The notes beneath the pieces were generated by a model. The model was not told where the DNA came from. It saw only the letters and a list, made by a program, of their open reading frames with translations, and made no database searches. The position numbers and the translations under genes are program-made. From Rhizobium sp. R635 (GTDB lineage: Bacteria; Pseudomonadota; Alphaproteobacteria; Rhizobiales; Rhizobiaceae): DNA of 64,000 bases. The stretch is taken from assembly GCF_002211285.1 (NCBI RefSeq), contig NZ_LOKX01000032.1, positions 248,001 to 312,000 of the forward strand, in the 5' to 3' direction. This document shows positions 9,045 through 18,700 of this stretch, piece by piece; the stretch's first letter is position 1; the number at the start of each line of letters is the position of its first letter.

Positions 9045-10928
9045 TCAGCGGTGTGCGGCAACCGCATGGATGGCGGCGCGGGCTGCCGGTTGCGCCATTG
9101 ATCTCGCCGTCGAGCGAAGGGCCGCCGATTGGCCGGACGCAGCGTCGTCCAGCCTGAATTGGGTGACGAGCTCGCGAAGCTTCTGGGCTTCCTGCGCGAG
9201 CGAGTCGGATGCGGCCGTCGATTGCTGAACCATGTGGGCGTTCTGCTGGGTGGTCTGATCCATCCGGTTGACGGCGCCGTTGACTTCACCGAGTCCGATC
9301 GACTGCTCCTTCGCCGATGTCGCGATCGAATCCATGTGCTGATTGATCTCGGTGATGAAGCCGCCGATGGTCTTGAGCGCCTGTCCGGTATCGCGCACCA
9401 GCTTGACGCCGCTTTCCACTTCTTTCGAAGAATTCTGGATCAAGCTCTTGATTTCCTTGGCAGCGCTTGCCGAGCGTTGGGCGAGTTCGCGCACTTCCTG
9501 AGCGACGACGGCAAAGCCCTTGCCGGCTTCGCCGGCTCTGGCCGCTTCCACCCCGGCATTGAGTGCCAGGAGATTGGTCTGGAAGGCGATTTCATCGATG
9601 ACGCTGATGATGTTGGAAATCTGCTGCGACGACGTCTCGATGCGCTCCATTGCCTCTTCGGCGTGGGAAACGACATCGGCTGACATGACGGCGTTGCGAT
9701 TTGCTTCCGTGGCGACCTTGCGTGTCTCCTCGGTGCGTTTGGTGGAGTTCGACACGTTGGCGGTGATCTCCTCCAGCGCTGCCGCCGTTTCCTCGAGCGA
9801 GGCGGCCTGCTGCTCGGTGCGCTTGGACAGATCGCCGGCGCCCGAGGAGATTTCCCGCGTGCCCTCGTCGATCGTGCCGATACTGTCGGAAATCGCTCTC
9901 AGTGTCGCGCCGAGCTGGGTGACGGACTGGTTGAAGTCATGCCGCAGCGCCTCGAAATCCGGGGCGAAGGCCTCGTTGAGCTGGAAGGCGAGGTCGCCTG
10001 CGGCGAGCCGCTTCAAGCCGCCGGCAAGGCCCGAGGTGGCGACGCGCAGCCGCTCCGAAGCCTCGGCTTCCGCCTGGGTCTGGGCGGCAAGGCGATCGGC
10101 CTCCGCCCGGTTGCGATTTTCCTCGGCTTCCATCGCCATGCGCCTGTTCGTGATCGCGGCCTGGCGGAAGATTTCCACCGCGCCGGCCATCGAGCCGATT
10201 TCGTCGGCACGATCGGAGAACGGAATCTCCGAACCGGTATCTCCCTCGGCGAGGCGCCGCATCGCGCCGGTGATGCCGGTAATCGGATTGGCGATGCCCT
10301 TCAGCACGAAGATGACGGCGCCGAAAACGAGCAGACCTGCAAAGCCGATTGCGGCAAGCAGGTAGAATTCGATGGAGGCGAAGGTTTCCTTGCTAAGCTC
10401 GGCGGCATTCTTGCTGCCGTCTATGTCCAATGCGACTAGAGCCGTCGTGGCCCCTTTGAGCTTGTCGGAATAGGAGCGCATCTCCCCGCCCAGATATTGC
10501 CCGGCTTCCTCGGTCTTGTTGGCGCGCGAAAGAGCGAGCAGTTGGGAACTGCTGGCGATATAACCCCCGACGCTCTCCTTGATCGATTTGATCAGGTCGC
10601 GCTCGTGGTCGGACGTGGCTTGCGAAAGATAGGCATCGACCGATTTGCGAACCGCGTCCTCGGCGGCTGCTATGGCTTCTTCACGCGTTTTCTTTTCCGC
10701 CTCCGACTGCGCGATGATGTGATCGCGGTAGGCAAGGCGCAAATTCGTCATATCGAGATTGATCGCCTGCGAAGCCTGCACGCTTGGCAGCCAGCGGTTT
10801 GCAATTTCCTCTGTCGAGCCGTTCGTCTTTTGCAGCCCGTCGACCGCGAGATAAGCGACAAGGCCGAAAAGAACGGCTATGCCGCTGAAAATCAACAGCA
10901 AACTGGACTTGATGTTTGGACGGTGCAT
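9045..10928 (-). CDS. methyl-accepting chemotaxis protein
   Basis: A 627-residue chemoreceptor. TM1 spans about residues 8-30, a four-helix-bundle type periplasmic domain about 31-187, TM2 about 188-212, and a HAMP linker follows (NPITGITGAMRRLAEGDTGS). The long cytoplasmic coiled coil has the conserved hairpin tip AFQTNLLALNAGVEAARAGE at about 445-470. The C-terminus has no NWETF-like CheR/CheB tether. It stands alone with no che genes nearby, so it feeds a chemotaxis array encoded elsewhere. The start is supported by GAGGA upstream of the ATG. The ligand is unknown. Confidence 0.95.
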   Translation of the reverse strand: MHRPNIKSSLLLIFSGIAVLFGLVAYLAVDGLQKTNGSTEEIANRWLPSVQASQAINLDMTNLRLAYRDHIIAQSEAEKKTREEAIAAAEDAVRKSVDAYLSQATSDHERDLIKSIKESVGGYIASSSQLLALSRANKTEEAGQYLGGEMRSYSDKLKGATTALVALDIDGSKNAAELSKETFASIEFYLLAAIGFAGLLVFGAVIFVLKGIANPITGITGAMRRLAEGDTGSEIPFSDRADEIGSMAGAVEIFRQAAITNRRMAMEAEENRNRAEADRLAAQTQAEAEASERLRVATSGLAGGLKRLAAGDLAFQLNEAFAPDFEALRHDFNQSVTQLGATLRAISDSIGTIDEGTREISSGAGDLSKRTEQQAASLEETAAALEEITANVSNSTKRTEETRKVATEANRNAVMSADVVSHAEEAMERIETSSQQISNIISVIDEIAFQTNLLALNAGVEAARAGEAGKGFAVVAQEVRELAQRSASAAKEIKSLIQNSSKEVESGVKLVRDTGQALKTIGGFITEINQHMDSIATSAKEQSIGLGEVNGAVNRMDQTTQQNAHMVQQSTAASDSLAQEAQKLRELVTQFRLDDAASGQSAALRSTARSMAQPAARAAIHAVAAHR

Positions 10929-11013
10929 TGAAAAGTCCTCAATCGAGCGCCGGCGTCAGACCGGGCTGGCCAGGATCTTTTGTACCGAAAAGAATTTAAC
11001 GATTGGTTCTTTA

Positions 11014-11031
11014 GGTAAAGACGCGTTTACC
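11014..11031. promoter_or_regulatory. small inverted repeat between chemoreceptor and DUF4272 gene
   Basis: GGTAAA and TTTACC separated by 6 bp in the divergent 201-bp region, 86 bp upstream of the chemoreceptor start. It could be a regulator site for either gene. No further support. Confidence 0.25.
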
Positions 11032-11129
11032 AATTCTGCGGAAAGCCGCGCTTGTTTTCAGGCTCGCAATCCCGCTGATACGAAAAATGCCTATTGCTCA
11101 ATTTGCCGCGATGACGGGAGCCAGACACG

Positions 11130-11837
11130 ATGAAGCGCATACTTTCCACTCTTCTCGCACTGATCATTCCGGTGCAGGCAGCCGTCTCGCAACCCGCTGA
11201 CGAGGCGCAGACGCGCAAGGCCCGGTCCGTCGCTCAGCTGCAATCGGAAGGTGTTCCCACAATCGATCATCTGCCGACGATCGAGCCCGAGAGCGCGAGT
11301 ACCCGACGCAATACCAAGCTGGTGGTTCAGCGCGCCATCGCGCTTGTTATCGTCGCCGTGAAGGGCGAGACCGGCGACCACGCGATGGGGCAGGCCCTGA
11401 TCAAGCAGTTCGACGCGGCAGGTTTTTTCACGCCGAAGGAACAGGCTTTCATGGACGATCCAGATCCCTCGGATCAGGACCGGACGAATTTCGCCTGGCG
11501 CTACGAAGGCGTGCACGTCATGCTGTGGGCGCTCGGCATCGCGCCGGAACTCGAACGCCCCGATCATATCTGCGATGTCCCCTTCATCGCGAACACGCTT
11601 CGCGAACTGGGAACGGACGGGCTGATGCGCCGCGCCAAGCTGCGTCCGCAGAAAGAGCTGCTCGACGCCGCCGATCTGATCTACCGCTATGATTGGGCCG
11701 CTGTGAATGCCAGGCTGAAAGGCGAAGAGGCGCCCGCCGGGTTGGACAAGGGCGTGGTCTACGAGCGCCATTATGCGCTAAACTGGCTGATCGGTTATAT
11801 GGATCAGGATTGGGACGATATTTCCACGGATACGTGA
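11130..11837 (+). CDS. secreted DUF4272 domain protein
   Basis: A 235-residue protein with a cleavable signal peptide (hydrophobic run to about residue 19, then SQPADEA). The rest resembles DUF4272 proteins: RKARSVAQLQSEG near the N-terminus, a central NFAWRYEGVHVMLWALG, and the terminal family signature DWDDISTDT. The function of this family is unknown. A signal peptide on a DUF4272 domain is worth noting because I recall most members as cytoplasmic. It stands alone between a divergent chemoreceptor and a small antitoxin-like gene. Confidence 0.8.
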   Translation: MKRILSTLLALIIPVQAAVSQPADEAQTRKARSVAQLQSEGVPTIDHLPTIEPESASTRRNTKLVVQRAIALVIVAVKGETGDHAMGQALIKQFDAAGFFTPKEQAFMDDPDPSDQDRTNFAWRYEGVHVMLWALGIAPELERPDHICDVPFIANTLRELGTDGLMRRAKLRPQKELLDAADLIYRYDWAAVNARLKGEEAPAGLDKGVVYERHYALNWLIGYMDQDWDDISTDT

Positions 11838-11970
11838 TGCGCGGGCTGCCTGCCGAGGCCCACGCGTTCGGTGTGTCCGAACTGACATGCTGTCTTCGAC
11901 TGCCCGCGGGATTTTTCACATATTGCGTTCCATGGCATATTGGCTTGTAGTTTCCCGCATGAGGAAAAAC

Positions 11971-12159
11971 ATGACCAATACAGAGTCCGTGCAGCATGCC
12001 GCCGAGGAGGAGGCGCAGATGGCGATCCTGAGGGAAAGCGCTTTTCGTCTGTCTCCAGATGCTTTCGCTGCCTTTGTCGCGGCGATCGAGGGTCCGCCCT
12101 CAGCCGCGTCACCGAAGGTCGCAGAGCGCTTGCAGCGCAAGGCGCCGTGGGAGGCGTGA
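11971..12159 (+). CDS. short DUF1778/TacA-like antitoxin remnant
   Basis: A 62-residue protein. The C-terminal part FRLSPDAFAAFVAAIEGPP followed by RKAPWE matches the C-terminal half of DUF1778 antitoxins (partners of GNAT toxins). The N-terminal ribbon-helix-helix region is shortened to about 20 residues with no clear fold, so DNA binding may be lost. The start at 11971 follows GAGGAAAAAC. An in-frame upstream ATG at 11887 would only add unrelated sequence. No GNAT toxin gene follows; the next gene is corA. This is probably an orphan relic. Confidence 0.55.
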   Translation: MTNTESVQHAAEEEAQMAILRESAFRLSPDAFAAFVAAIEGPPSAASPKVAERLQRKAPWEA

Positions 12160-12274
12160 TCGTAGTTGCCCCGAAGCGGATGCATGTTTTTCGAAATGGC
12201 ATTATGATCGGCGCAACGCCTGACCGGCGTTGATGGCGGATGCGTGATCCGCCGGACGGGGAGGACGGCAGGAT

Positions 12275-13321
12275 TTGGAACGGTTGAAGGATCTGGAGAG
12301 TTCTCCAGCGCGGGAGAGCAGCGGTTCGGCCTCGCCTCGTCATGAACAGCGGCCCGGCGTCGTGGCTGCCGCCGTTTACGAGCATGGGCAGCGCATTCGC
12401 GACATCAGGATAGAGGAAGCCGGCGAGTGGCGAAGCCGGGAGAATGCCATCGTCTGGATCGGCCTGCACGAGCCGGATGAGGTGCTGCTGCACCAGATCC
12501 AGGCCGAGTTCAATCTCCACCCGCTGGCGATCGAGGATGCGGCGCAGCCGCACCAGCGCCCGAAACTCGAGATTTACGGGGAGGCGATGTTCATCGTCGC
12601 CCGCACTGCCCATATGAAGGACGGCGAAATCGTCTTCGGCGAAACGCATCTCTTCGTCGGCCGCGGTTATGTCGTCTCGGTTCGCCACGGAGAATCCTCC
12701 TCCTATCTCGCCGTCAGGCAACGATGCGAGGCGACGCCAGCGGCGCTTGCCCATGGTGAGAACTACATTCTCTATTCCATCCTCGATTTCATCGTCGACA
12801 ATTACATGCCTGTCATCGAGGTGGTGCAGGAAGAGGTCGAGATGCTCGAGGATCTCGTGCTGCGCGAACAGCTGGGAAAATCCGACATCGAGCGGCTTTA
12901 CCTTTTGCGGCGCAAGCTCCTGCGGTTGCGCAACGCCGTGGTGCCGCTCGTCGATGTCTGCCGGCGATACGAGCATATCGATCTTCCCGGCATGGACCCG
13001 ACGCTCCAGTCGCTGTTCCGCGATGTGACCGATCACGTGCGCCGGGTTCAGGAGGATATCGACGCGCTGCGCGAGGTGCTTGCCTTCGCCTTTGAAGCCA
13101 GCGTGATGATCGGCCAGACGGAGCAGACGGCGATCGCCCGCAAGCTCGCCGCCTGGGCGGCGATCCTTGCCGTTCCCACTGCGATCGCCGGCATCTACGG
13201 GATGAATTTCAGCGATATGCCGGAACTGAAATTCCAGTACGGTTATTTCGTCGTGCTTGGCGTCATCGCGGTCTTGTGCCTCGGTCTTTTCGGCTTCTTC
13301 CGCCGGAGAAAGTGGCTCTAA
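12275..13321 (+). CDS. corA: CorA-type magnesium/cobalt channel
   Basis: A 348-residue CorA family divalent-cation channel. The large cytoplasmic N-terminal domain is followed by a long stalk helix and two C-terminal transmembrane helices (about 290-308 and 322-342). The pore motif YGMNF sits at the end of the first. The C-terminus FFRRRKWL is the usual basic tail. The reading starts with TTG at 12275, preceded by GGGGAGGA; a later start is possible because the first 35 residues are not part of the conserved domain. A RIME-like double palindrome begins 2 bp after the stop. Confidence 0.93.
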   Translation: MERLKDLESSPARESSGSASPRHEQRPGVVAAAVYEHGQRIRDIRIEEAGEWRSRENAIVWIGLHEPDEVLLHQIQAEFNLHPLAIEDAAQPHQRPKLEIYGEAMFIVARTAHMKDGEIVFGETHLFVGRGYVVSVRHGESSSYLAVRQRCEATPAALAHGENYILYSILDFIVDNYMPVIEVVQEEVEMLEDLVLREQLGKSDIERLYLLRRKLLRLRNAVVPLVDVCRRYEHIDLPGMDPTLQSLFRDVTDHVRRVQEDIDALREVLAFAFEASVMIGQTEQTAIARKLAAWAAILAVPTAIAGIYGMNFSDMPELKFQYGYFVVLGVIAVLCLGLFGFFRRRKWL

Positions 13322-13323
13322 AG

Positions 13324-13425
13324 CATGTCGCGCAAAAGTGTGCAGCGGTTTTGCGAGAACGACATGCGTAACAACAAAGACCTAAAGCGCGACGAGCGAA
13401 TCTGAAAGATCGCGACGCGCTTTAG
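13324..13425. repeat. RIME-like paired palindrome, copy 1
   Basis: Two consecutive imperfect palindromes. The first (13324-13368) has arms GCATGTCG / CGACATGC with inner CGCAAAA / TTTTGCG. The second (13382-13425) has arms CTAAAGCGCG / CGCGCTTTAG. The element fills the gap between the convergent corA and phosphotransferase genes. It shares the layout of the copies at 28872 and 54425, and resembles rhizobial intergenic mosaic elements. It may terminate transcription in both directions. Confidence 0.65.
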
Positions 13426-14199
13426 TCAGCACAGAACCTCCAGCAGCCGGTCCTGATGTTTGCCGATATAGTCGATGTCGTGGAGATAGAGCCGGGCATC
13501 TCCCGCATCGACATCCTCCGCGAAAGTCTCGTCTCCAACTGCGGCGCTTGCCAGCATGAAATCGACGAGGGCCTGGAGCCGCCTGCAGATCATCGCGGGA
13601 AGCTGGCGCCGTTCCTCCAACATCGCGCCATAGGCGGTGCAGAAGATATCAGTCCGCCGCAACTGTTCGTCGAGGCCGAATGCCACAGACGGATTGGCGG
13701 GATCGGAGAGAGGCGCCCAGCGATAGACCGCATAGGCGAGATCCCACAGCCGCGGGGCGGGATGGGCGGTGTCGAAATCGATGATCCCGACAGCCTCATG
13801 ATCGGCGGCGGCGACGTTGTAGGGCGCGTAGTCTCCGTGGCAGACGATTTCGCGCGGCTCCTGCGCCGGCAGCATCCATATCTGTGCCTCGCCATCCGAT
13901 TCCAGAAAGCCTTGAGATGCAGTATGAAAAGCGCTGAGAAGTCTCGCCGCGGAAATCAGCATGCGCTCCGATCCGGCAAGAGGGTCACTGAGTTCTTCGC
14001 AGACGCGGCCAGTGACGTAGCTGACGACCTCCCGACCTTCATCGGTAATTTGAATGGGCTCCGGCGCCGCCAGGAAGCCCTTGCTTCTGAGATGGCGCAG
14101 GAACCGGTGCGTGGTCGGCGTCCATGCGCCTGATGGTCTGATGACGGTTTCGCCGTCGCGCCAGATCTGCCCGGTTCGCCCGCCCTCCAACTGTTTCAC
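13426..14199 (-). CDS. aminoglycoside phosphotransferase-fold kinase
   Basis: A 257-residue APH/choline-kinase fold protein. The catalytic loop is CHGDYAPYNV around residues 119-128, with Asp in HGD as the base. The metal-binding motif IIDFDTAHPAPRLWDLAYAV follows about 18 residues later. The N-terminal lobe has a short beta region (WRDGETVIRPSGAWTP). It starts with GTG and lies 10 bp after the MBL hydrolase gene, so the two form an operon. True aminoglycoside resistance is unlikely; many family members phosphorylate small metabolites. Substrate is unknown. Confidence 0.8.
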   Translation of the reverse strand: MKQLEGGRTGQIWRDGETVIRPSGAWTPTTHRFLRHLRSKGFLAAPEPIQITDEGREVVSYVTGRVCEELSDPLAGSERMLISAARLLSAFHTASQGFLESDGEAQIWMLPAQEPREIVCHGDYAPYNVAAADHEAVGIIDFDTAHPAPRLWDLAYAVYRWAPLSDPANPSVAFGLDEQLRRTDIFCTAYGAMLEERRQLPAMICRRLQALVDFMLASAAVGDETFAEDVDAGDARLYLHDIDYIGKHQDRLLEVLC

Positions 14200-14209
14200 C
14201 CTTGGTCTC

Positions 14210-15091
14210 CTACGCGGATTTCAGTTTTTCGATATGCGCCTGAACCGTAGCGCCGAGGTTCGTTTCATGGCAGCTGCGGTAGAACGCCGCCGTGTCCGAA
14301 GGCATCCCCACGGGAATGGCGACGAAGTCTTCGAGCCGCAAACCCTCTATATCGCCGAGTTGCGGGTCGGCCAGCCGGCGATCGCTCAACGTACCGACGC
14401 GATCGGCCAGGGCTTCGAAGTAGGTGAGGTTCCCGTCCACCGCGGAAGGCGAAGACGTCCTGCCGTGCGCGGGGATGACCAGTCTCGCATCGAGGTCACG
14501 AATCCGCGTGAGCGAGGAGCGGATCAGGCGAAGATCACCGGCGCTTCTGCTCCAGACTTCGGGAATGGGCGACTCCACTGCATCGACGGCGAGGCAAATG
14601 CGGAGTTCTGGAATCCAGACGGCGATATGATCGGGCGTATGTCCCGGCGTATGAATGAGTTCGAGCGTCAGATCGCCGCCATTCAGAACCATCGAGCCGG
14701 AGAAGGTGATGTCCGGGCCGATGAGTTCGACATTGCGAAACCGCGCTTCCTGGCTCGCCTTGTCCTTCAGGACCTGTTGCGTGGAGGCATCGCGCAGGCG
14801 GTCGAGTGCGGCGGCATGCGCGATAATGGGAGCACGCCCTGCAATGGCTGCATTTCCCCAGAAGTGATCCCAATCCATATGCGAATTGACGACGATCAGC
14901 GGACGGGCCTCGGCTCTTTCCTCAAGCAGATCGAGCGCCATCCGGCATAATTCGGGGGTACCGAGCGTATCGATCAGGACGTTGAACCTCTCGGTCCGGA
15001 CAAACATGGCGTCCACTTCGTCTCCCGCCCGGACGATGACGATGCGCTCGTCGAGCCCGGGATAGGAGCACAATTCTACCGCTGGGTTCAT
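14210..15091 (-). CDS. MBL-fold metallo-hydrolase
   Basis: A 293-residue metallo-beta-lactamase fold hydrolase. The metal-binding motif appears as SHMDWDHFWGN (about residues 69-79). Further ligands are in HTPGHTPDHIAVW, and in PAHGR near the C-terminal third. The start at 15091 is chosen because GGAGG lies 9 nt upstream; an in-frame ATG 36 bp further upstream lacks this. It is cotranscribed with the phosphotransferase-like gene after it. The substrate could be a thioester, lactone or phosphoester; nothing in the sequence decides. Confidence 0.82.
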   Translation of the reverse strand: MNPAVELCSYPGLDERIVIVRAGDEVDAMFVRTERFNVLIDTLGTPELCRMALDLLEERAEARPLIVVNSHMDWDHFWGNAAIAGRAPIIAHAAALDRLRDASTQQVLKDKASQEARFRNVELIGPDITFSGSMVLNGGDLTLELIHTPGHTPDHIAVWIPELRICLAVDAVESPIPEVWSRSAGDLRLIRSSLTRIRDLDARLVIPAHGRTSSPSAVDGNLTYFEALADRVGTLSDRRLADPQLGDIEGLRLEDFVAIPVGMPSDTAAFYRSCHETNLGATVQAHIEKLKSA

Positions 15092-15161
15092 GTCCGGTTG
15101 CCTCCATTGCACTCGCAGCGACTTCATCCACTACATCAGGTTTCGTTCGGATACCTGCCTT

Positions 15162-15524
15162 TTACGGGCTGCCCGATTTCTGCTTTACCGGCACGAACAC
15201 ATCCCACCGCTTCATCACCGTATTCGGTACGGCTGCCGGGCAGATCACCATCACGCTGGGCTTCGAGCGGCCGAGGCTCTTCGGCGTCCATTCTGCCTGG
15301 AGCGGGACAGCGCATCGGGGGACGAACACTTTCGCATTGGGCTCCAGCACGTCCCAGCGCTCGCGCCCCTTGGCGTTCTCCTGCGCGATGAAGCGCCTGG
15401 CCTCCTCGCGGATTTCGAACAGGCCATGTTTATCCGGTGTCGAGCGGTCGGTCTCGATGCTCCAGGAGGCGAGGCACGGTATGCAAGCCGTGAGGGCGGT
15501 GATGAAAATTATTGATCGAAGCAT
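15162..15524 (-). CDS. small secreted protein of unknown function
   Basis: A 120-residue protein whose N-terminus (MLRSIIFITALTACIPCLAS) is a clear signal peptide, probably cleaved after CLAS. The mature part contains RRFIAQENAKGRERWDVLEP, then PRCAVPLQAEWTPKS and VMVICPAAVP, with two Cys that may pair. I do not recognise a family. The longer in-frame opening to 15734 is rejected because it places a signal peptide in the middle of the protein. It lies 70 bp from the MBL gene on the same strand and diverges from glgE. Confidence 0.65.
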   Translation of the reverse strand: MLRSIIFITALTACIPCLASWSIETDRSTPDKHGLFEIREEARRFIAQENAKGRERWDVLEPNAKVFVPRCAVPLQAEWTPKSLGRSKPSVMVICPAAVPNTVMKRWDVFVPVKQKSGSP

Positions 15525-15715
15525 TGATGGGCTTTCAACCGCTCGATAATTTCCGGATCGGAAACAGTCAGAGGGTCTTTTAACGCATGGCGGCAATATC
15601 TCTATCGGCAAATGTGAGGCCTTCCTTCTCTCGTTGAGCGGGGCCGACCCGTCTGATGATGTCGTCTCCCATCTCGCCTTACGATGCCTCATGCAGCCGT
15701 GAATTGACGGGTTGA

Positions 15716-18700
15716 GTGGAACAACCTCCGCCAAAGGAAGTTTGCCTGAAAAGCAACTCGAGGCGGCGGCCGATGTTACTCTCTGCGAAGCAGGGTGCGT
15801 TCAGTACCCCACCCCGTATCTATTATGTCAATCCGCTACTTCTCCAAGGCATCGATGCATGGCGCGAGGTTTTCGATCATGCGGCGGATACCGGCTTCGA
15901 CCATGTGCTGACGGCGCCGCTCTTCGACCGGGGTGGGGATTGCAGCATTTTTACGTCCCGGGATTTCGATCGCCTCGACCCCGAATTGCAACTGGGAAGC
16001 GCGGTCGAGGAGGGGCTGTCGCGCCTCGTGGAGGCTGCCGGCACGAGCGGCGTCGGCTTGATGATAGACCTGATGCTCGACGGGAAGGCCCGAGACCCGC
16101 AAGCGGGCTTTCGTCCCGTCGATCCCCGGCGCTCGCCGCTCGACCCGGCGGAGCCGATGACCATGATGGGAGCGGAGCGGCAATCGCAGCTGCTGGCGGA
16201 ATGGACTGAACGGCTGCGGCGGTTCTCCGGTTTCGGCCTCTCCGGCTATCGGGTGCTCGGGATCGATCGCGTAGCGCCGGCGTTTTTCAAATCGCTGATC
16301 ACGGCGGTCCGTGAGAAGGCTGACACGCAATTCCTCGCATGGACGCCCGGCACCGATTTTGCGGTGAGGCGAGCGATCGCGGATGCGGGTTTTACAGGAT
16401 GTTTCTCATCGATGGCCTGGTGGGATCTCGACGAGAGATGGTTCCTCGAGGAGCATAACGTTCAGGAGCCGCTCGGCTGGCAGGTCGCCTTTCCCGAGCC
16501 GCCCTTCGCAAGGCGGATCGCGCACGGGACCGAGAGCCGCGAAATCCTCGAGCGGCGCGCCGTCAGGGCGCTGCGGCTCGCGGCCTCGCTTGGCGGCGGC
16601 CTCATGGTTCCCATGGGTTTCGAATACGGTGCGGCTACCCCGCTCGATCCCACGCATGGGGACGGCTCTGGCTTGCGGAAGCTGCGCCATGATCTCGCCT
16701 TCGATATTTCCTCCGAGATACGCCTCGCCAATACCGAGATCGCCAAGGCCGGCCGTGCACGCGCTCCATCGCTTCGCCTGATCCGAAACGCCAGCGGGCC
16801 GGTTTCAGCGCTGGTGCAATCCGAGGCACAGGATCTGCGCAGTGCATCGGACGTGCGCTTCATTCTGCTCAACCGCGATCTCAGGCGAAGTGCGCCCGCG
16901 CCGGTGACGGCGCTTCGCGAGGCTGTTTCCGGTTATCTCCCTGTCACGGCCGATGGCGCGGTCCTGCGCCTGCGGCCAGGGGAGATGCGGATCATCGAAG
17001 GCAAGGCGCCGGAGCCGATCACATCGCGGCCCGCCCTTGACGTCGAACAGGCGACAGCCTCGCCGCGGCTTGCCATCGAAAACATCACGCCGCGGGTCGA
17101 TGACGGACGCTTCCCTGTCAAGCGCGTCGTCGGCGAGACCGTCACCGTCGAGGCCGACATATTCGCCGACGGCCACGATCCGATCGCCGCCGTCCTGCTC
17201 TGGAAGCCGCACGATGCCATGGCGGAGTGGAACGAGACTGAGATGCAACTGGGCGAGAACGACCGCTGGCGCGCTGAATTCCTGCTGGAACGCGTCGGGC
17301 GCTACGAATTCGCGGTCGAGGCGTGGAAGAACGCCTTCGCGATCTTCCGTTACGAGCTGACCAAGAAGAACGATGCGAGGCTGGACCTGAAGCTGGAGCT
17401 TCAGGAGGGCTTGAACCTCGTTCGCGCCGCGAAGGCTGAAGCGCCGGCAGCACTCGGCGCCGATTTGCAGGCTCTCATCGGCAGTCTCGAAAACGCCTCC
17501 GATTCCGAACGCACGGCGATCCTGCTCGATCCCCAGACTTCCGAGCTGATGAACCGGGCCGACAGGCGGCCGTTCCGGCTTCGCTCCACGACGAGCGCCG
17601 TCGATTCAGAACGCAAATCGGCAGCCTTCGCCAGTTGGTATCAGATCTTCCCGCGCTCGCAGAGCGGCGACCCGAACCGGCACGGCACCTTCGACGACGT
17701 CATCCCAAGATTGCGCGCCATTCGCGACATGGGTTTCGACGTGCTCTATTTCCCGCCCATCCATCCGATCGGTTCGACCAACCGAAAGGGGCGCAACAAC
17801 AGCCTCAAGGCCGCGCCTGACGATCCCGGCAGCCCCTATGCCATCGGCTCCGAGGAGGGCGGCCATGATGCCATCCATCCCGAGCTCGGCGATTTCGAGG
17901 ATTTCGGCCGGCTGGTCGAGGAGGCAGGCCGGCATGGGCTGGAGATCGCGCTCGACCTTGCGATCCAGGCTTCACCGGACCATCCCTGGCTGACGGAGCA
18001 TCCCGGCTGGTTCGACTGGAGGCCCGACGGCACGATCAAATATGCCGAGAACCCGCCGAAGAAATACGAGGACATCGTCAATGTCGATTTCTACACGAAG
18101 GACGCGCTGCCCTCTCTATGGGTGGAGCTCCGGGATATCGTCCAACTGTGGGTCGACCAGGGCGTCAAGCTGTTTCGCGTCGACAATCCGCACACAAAGC
18201 CCTTCCCATTCTGGGAATGGCTGATCGGCGATATCCGGGCGCGCCATCCCGACGTCGTCTTCCTGTCGGAAGCCTTCACCAAGCCGAAAGTCATGTACCG
18301 GCTGGCGAAGATCGGCTTCTCCCAGTCCTACACCTACTTCACCTGGCGCAATGCCAAGTGGGAACTCGAGCAATATATGCGGGAGCTGACGCAGACGGCG
18401 CCGAAGGAATTCTTCCGCCCGCATTTCTTCGTCAACACCCATGACATCAATCCGGATTTTCTCCAGAACGCGCCGCGCCCGGCCTTCCTGATCCGCGCGG
18501 CTTTGGCCGCCACCTTGTCGGGCCTTTGGGGCGTCTATAACGGTTTCGAACTTTGCGAGGGGCGCCCCGATGCCAAGCGCAAGGAATATGCCGACAGCGA
18601 GAAATACGAGATCCGTGCCTGGGATTACGACAGGCCAGGCAACATCATCGCCGAAATCAGGATGCTGAACCGCATTCGCAACGAAAATCCGGCGCTGCAT

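Noticed and set aside
15718..15743. EcfG-type promoter at the glgE start
   Set aside because: GGAAC is present but is followed by GTTT at 17 bp, and it lies inside the coding start rather than upstream.
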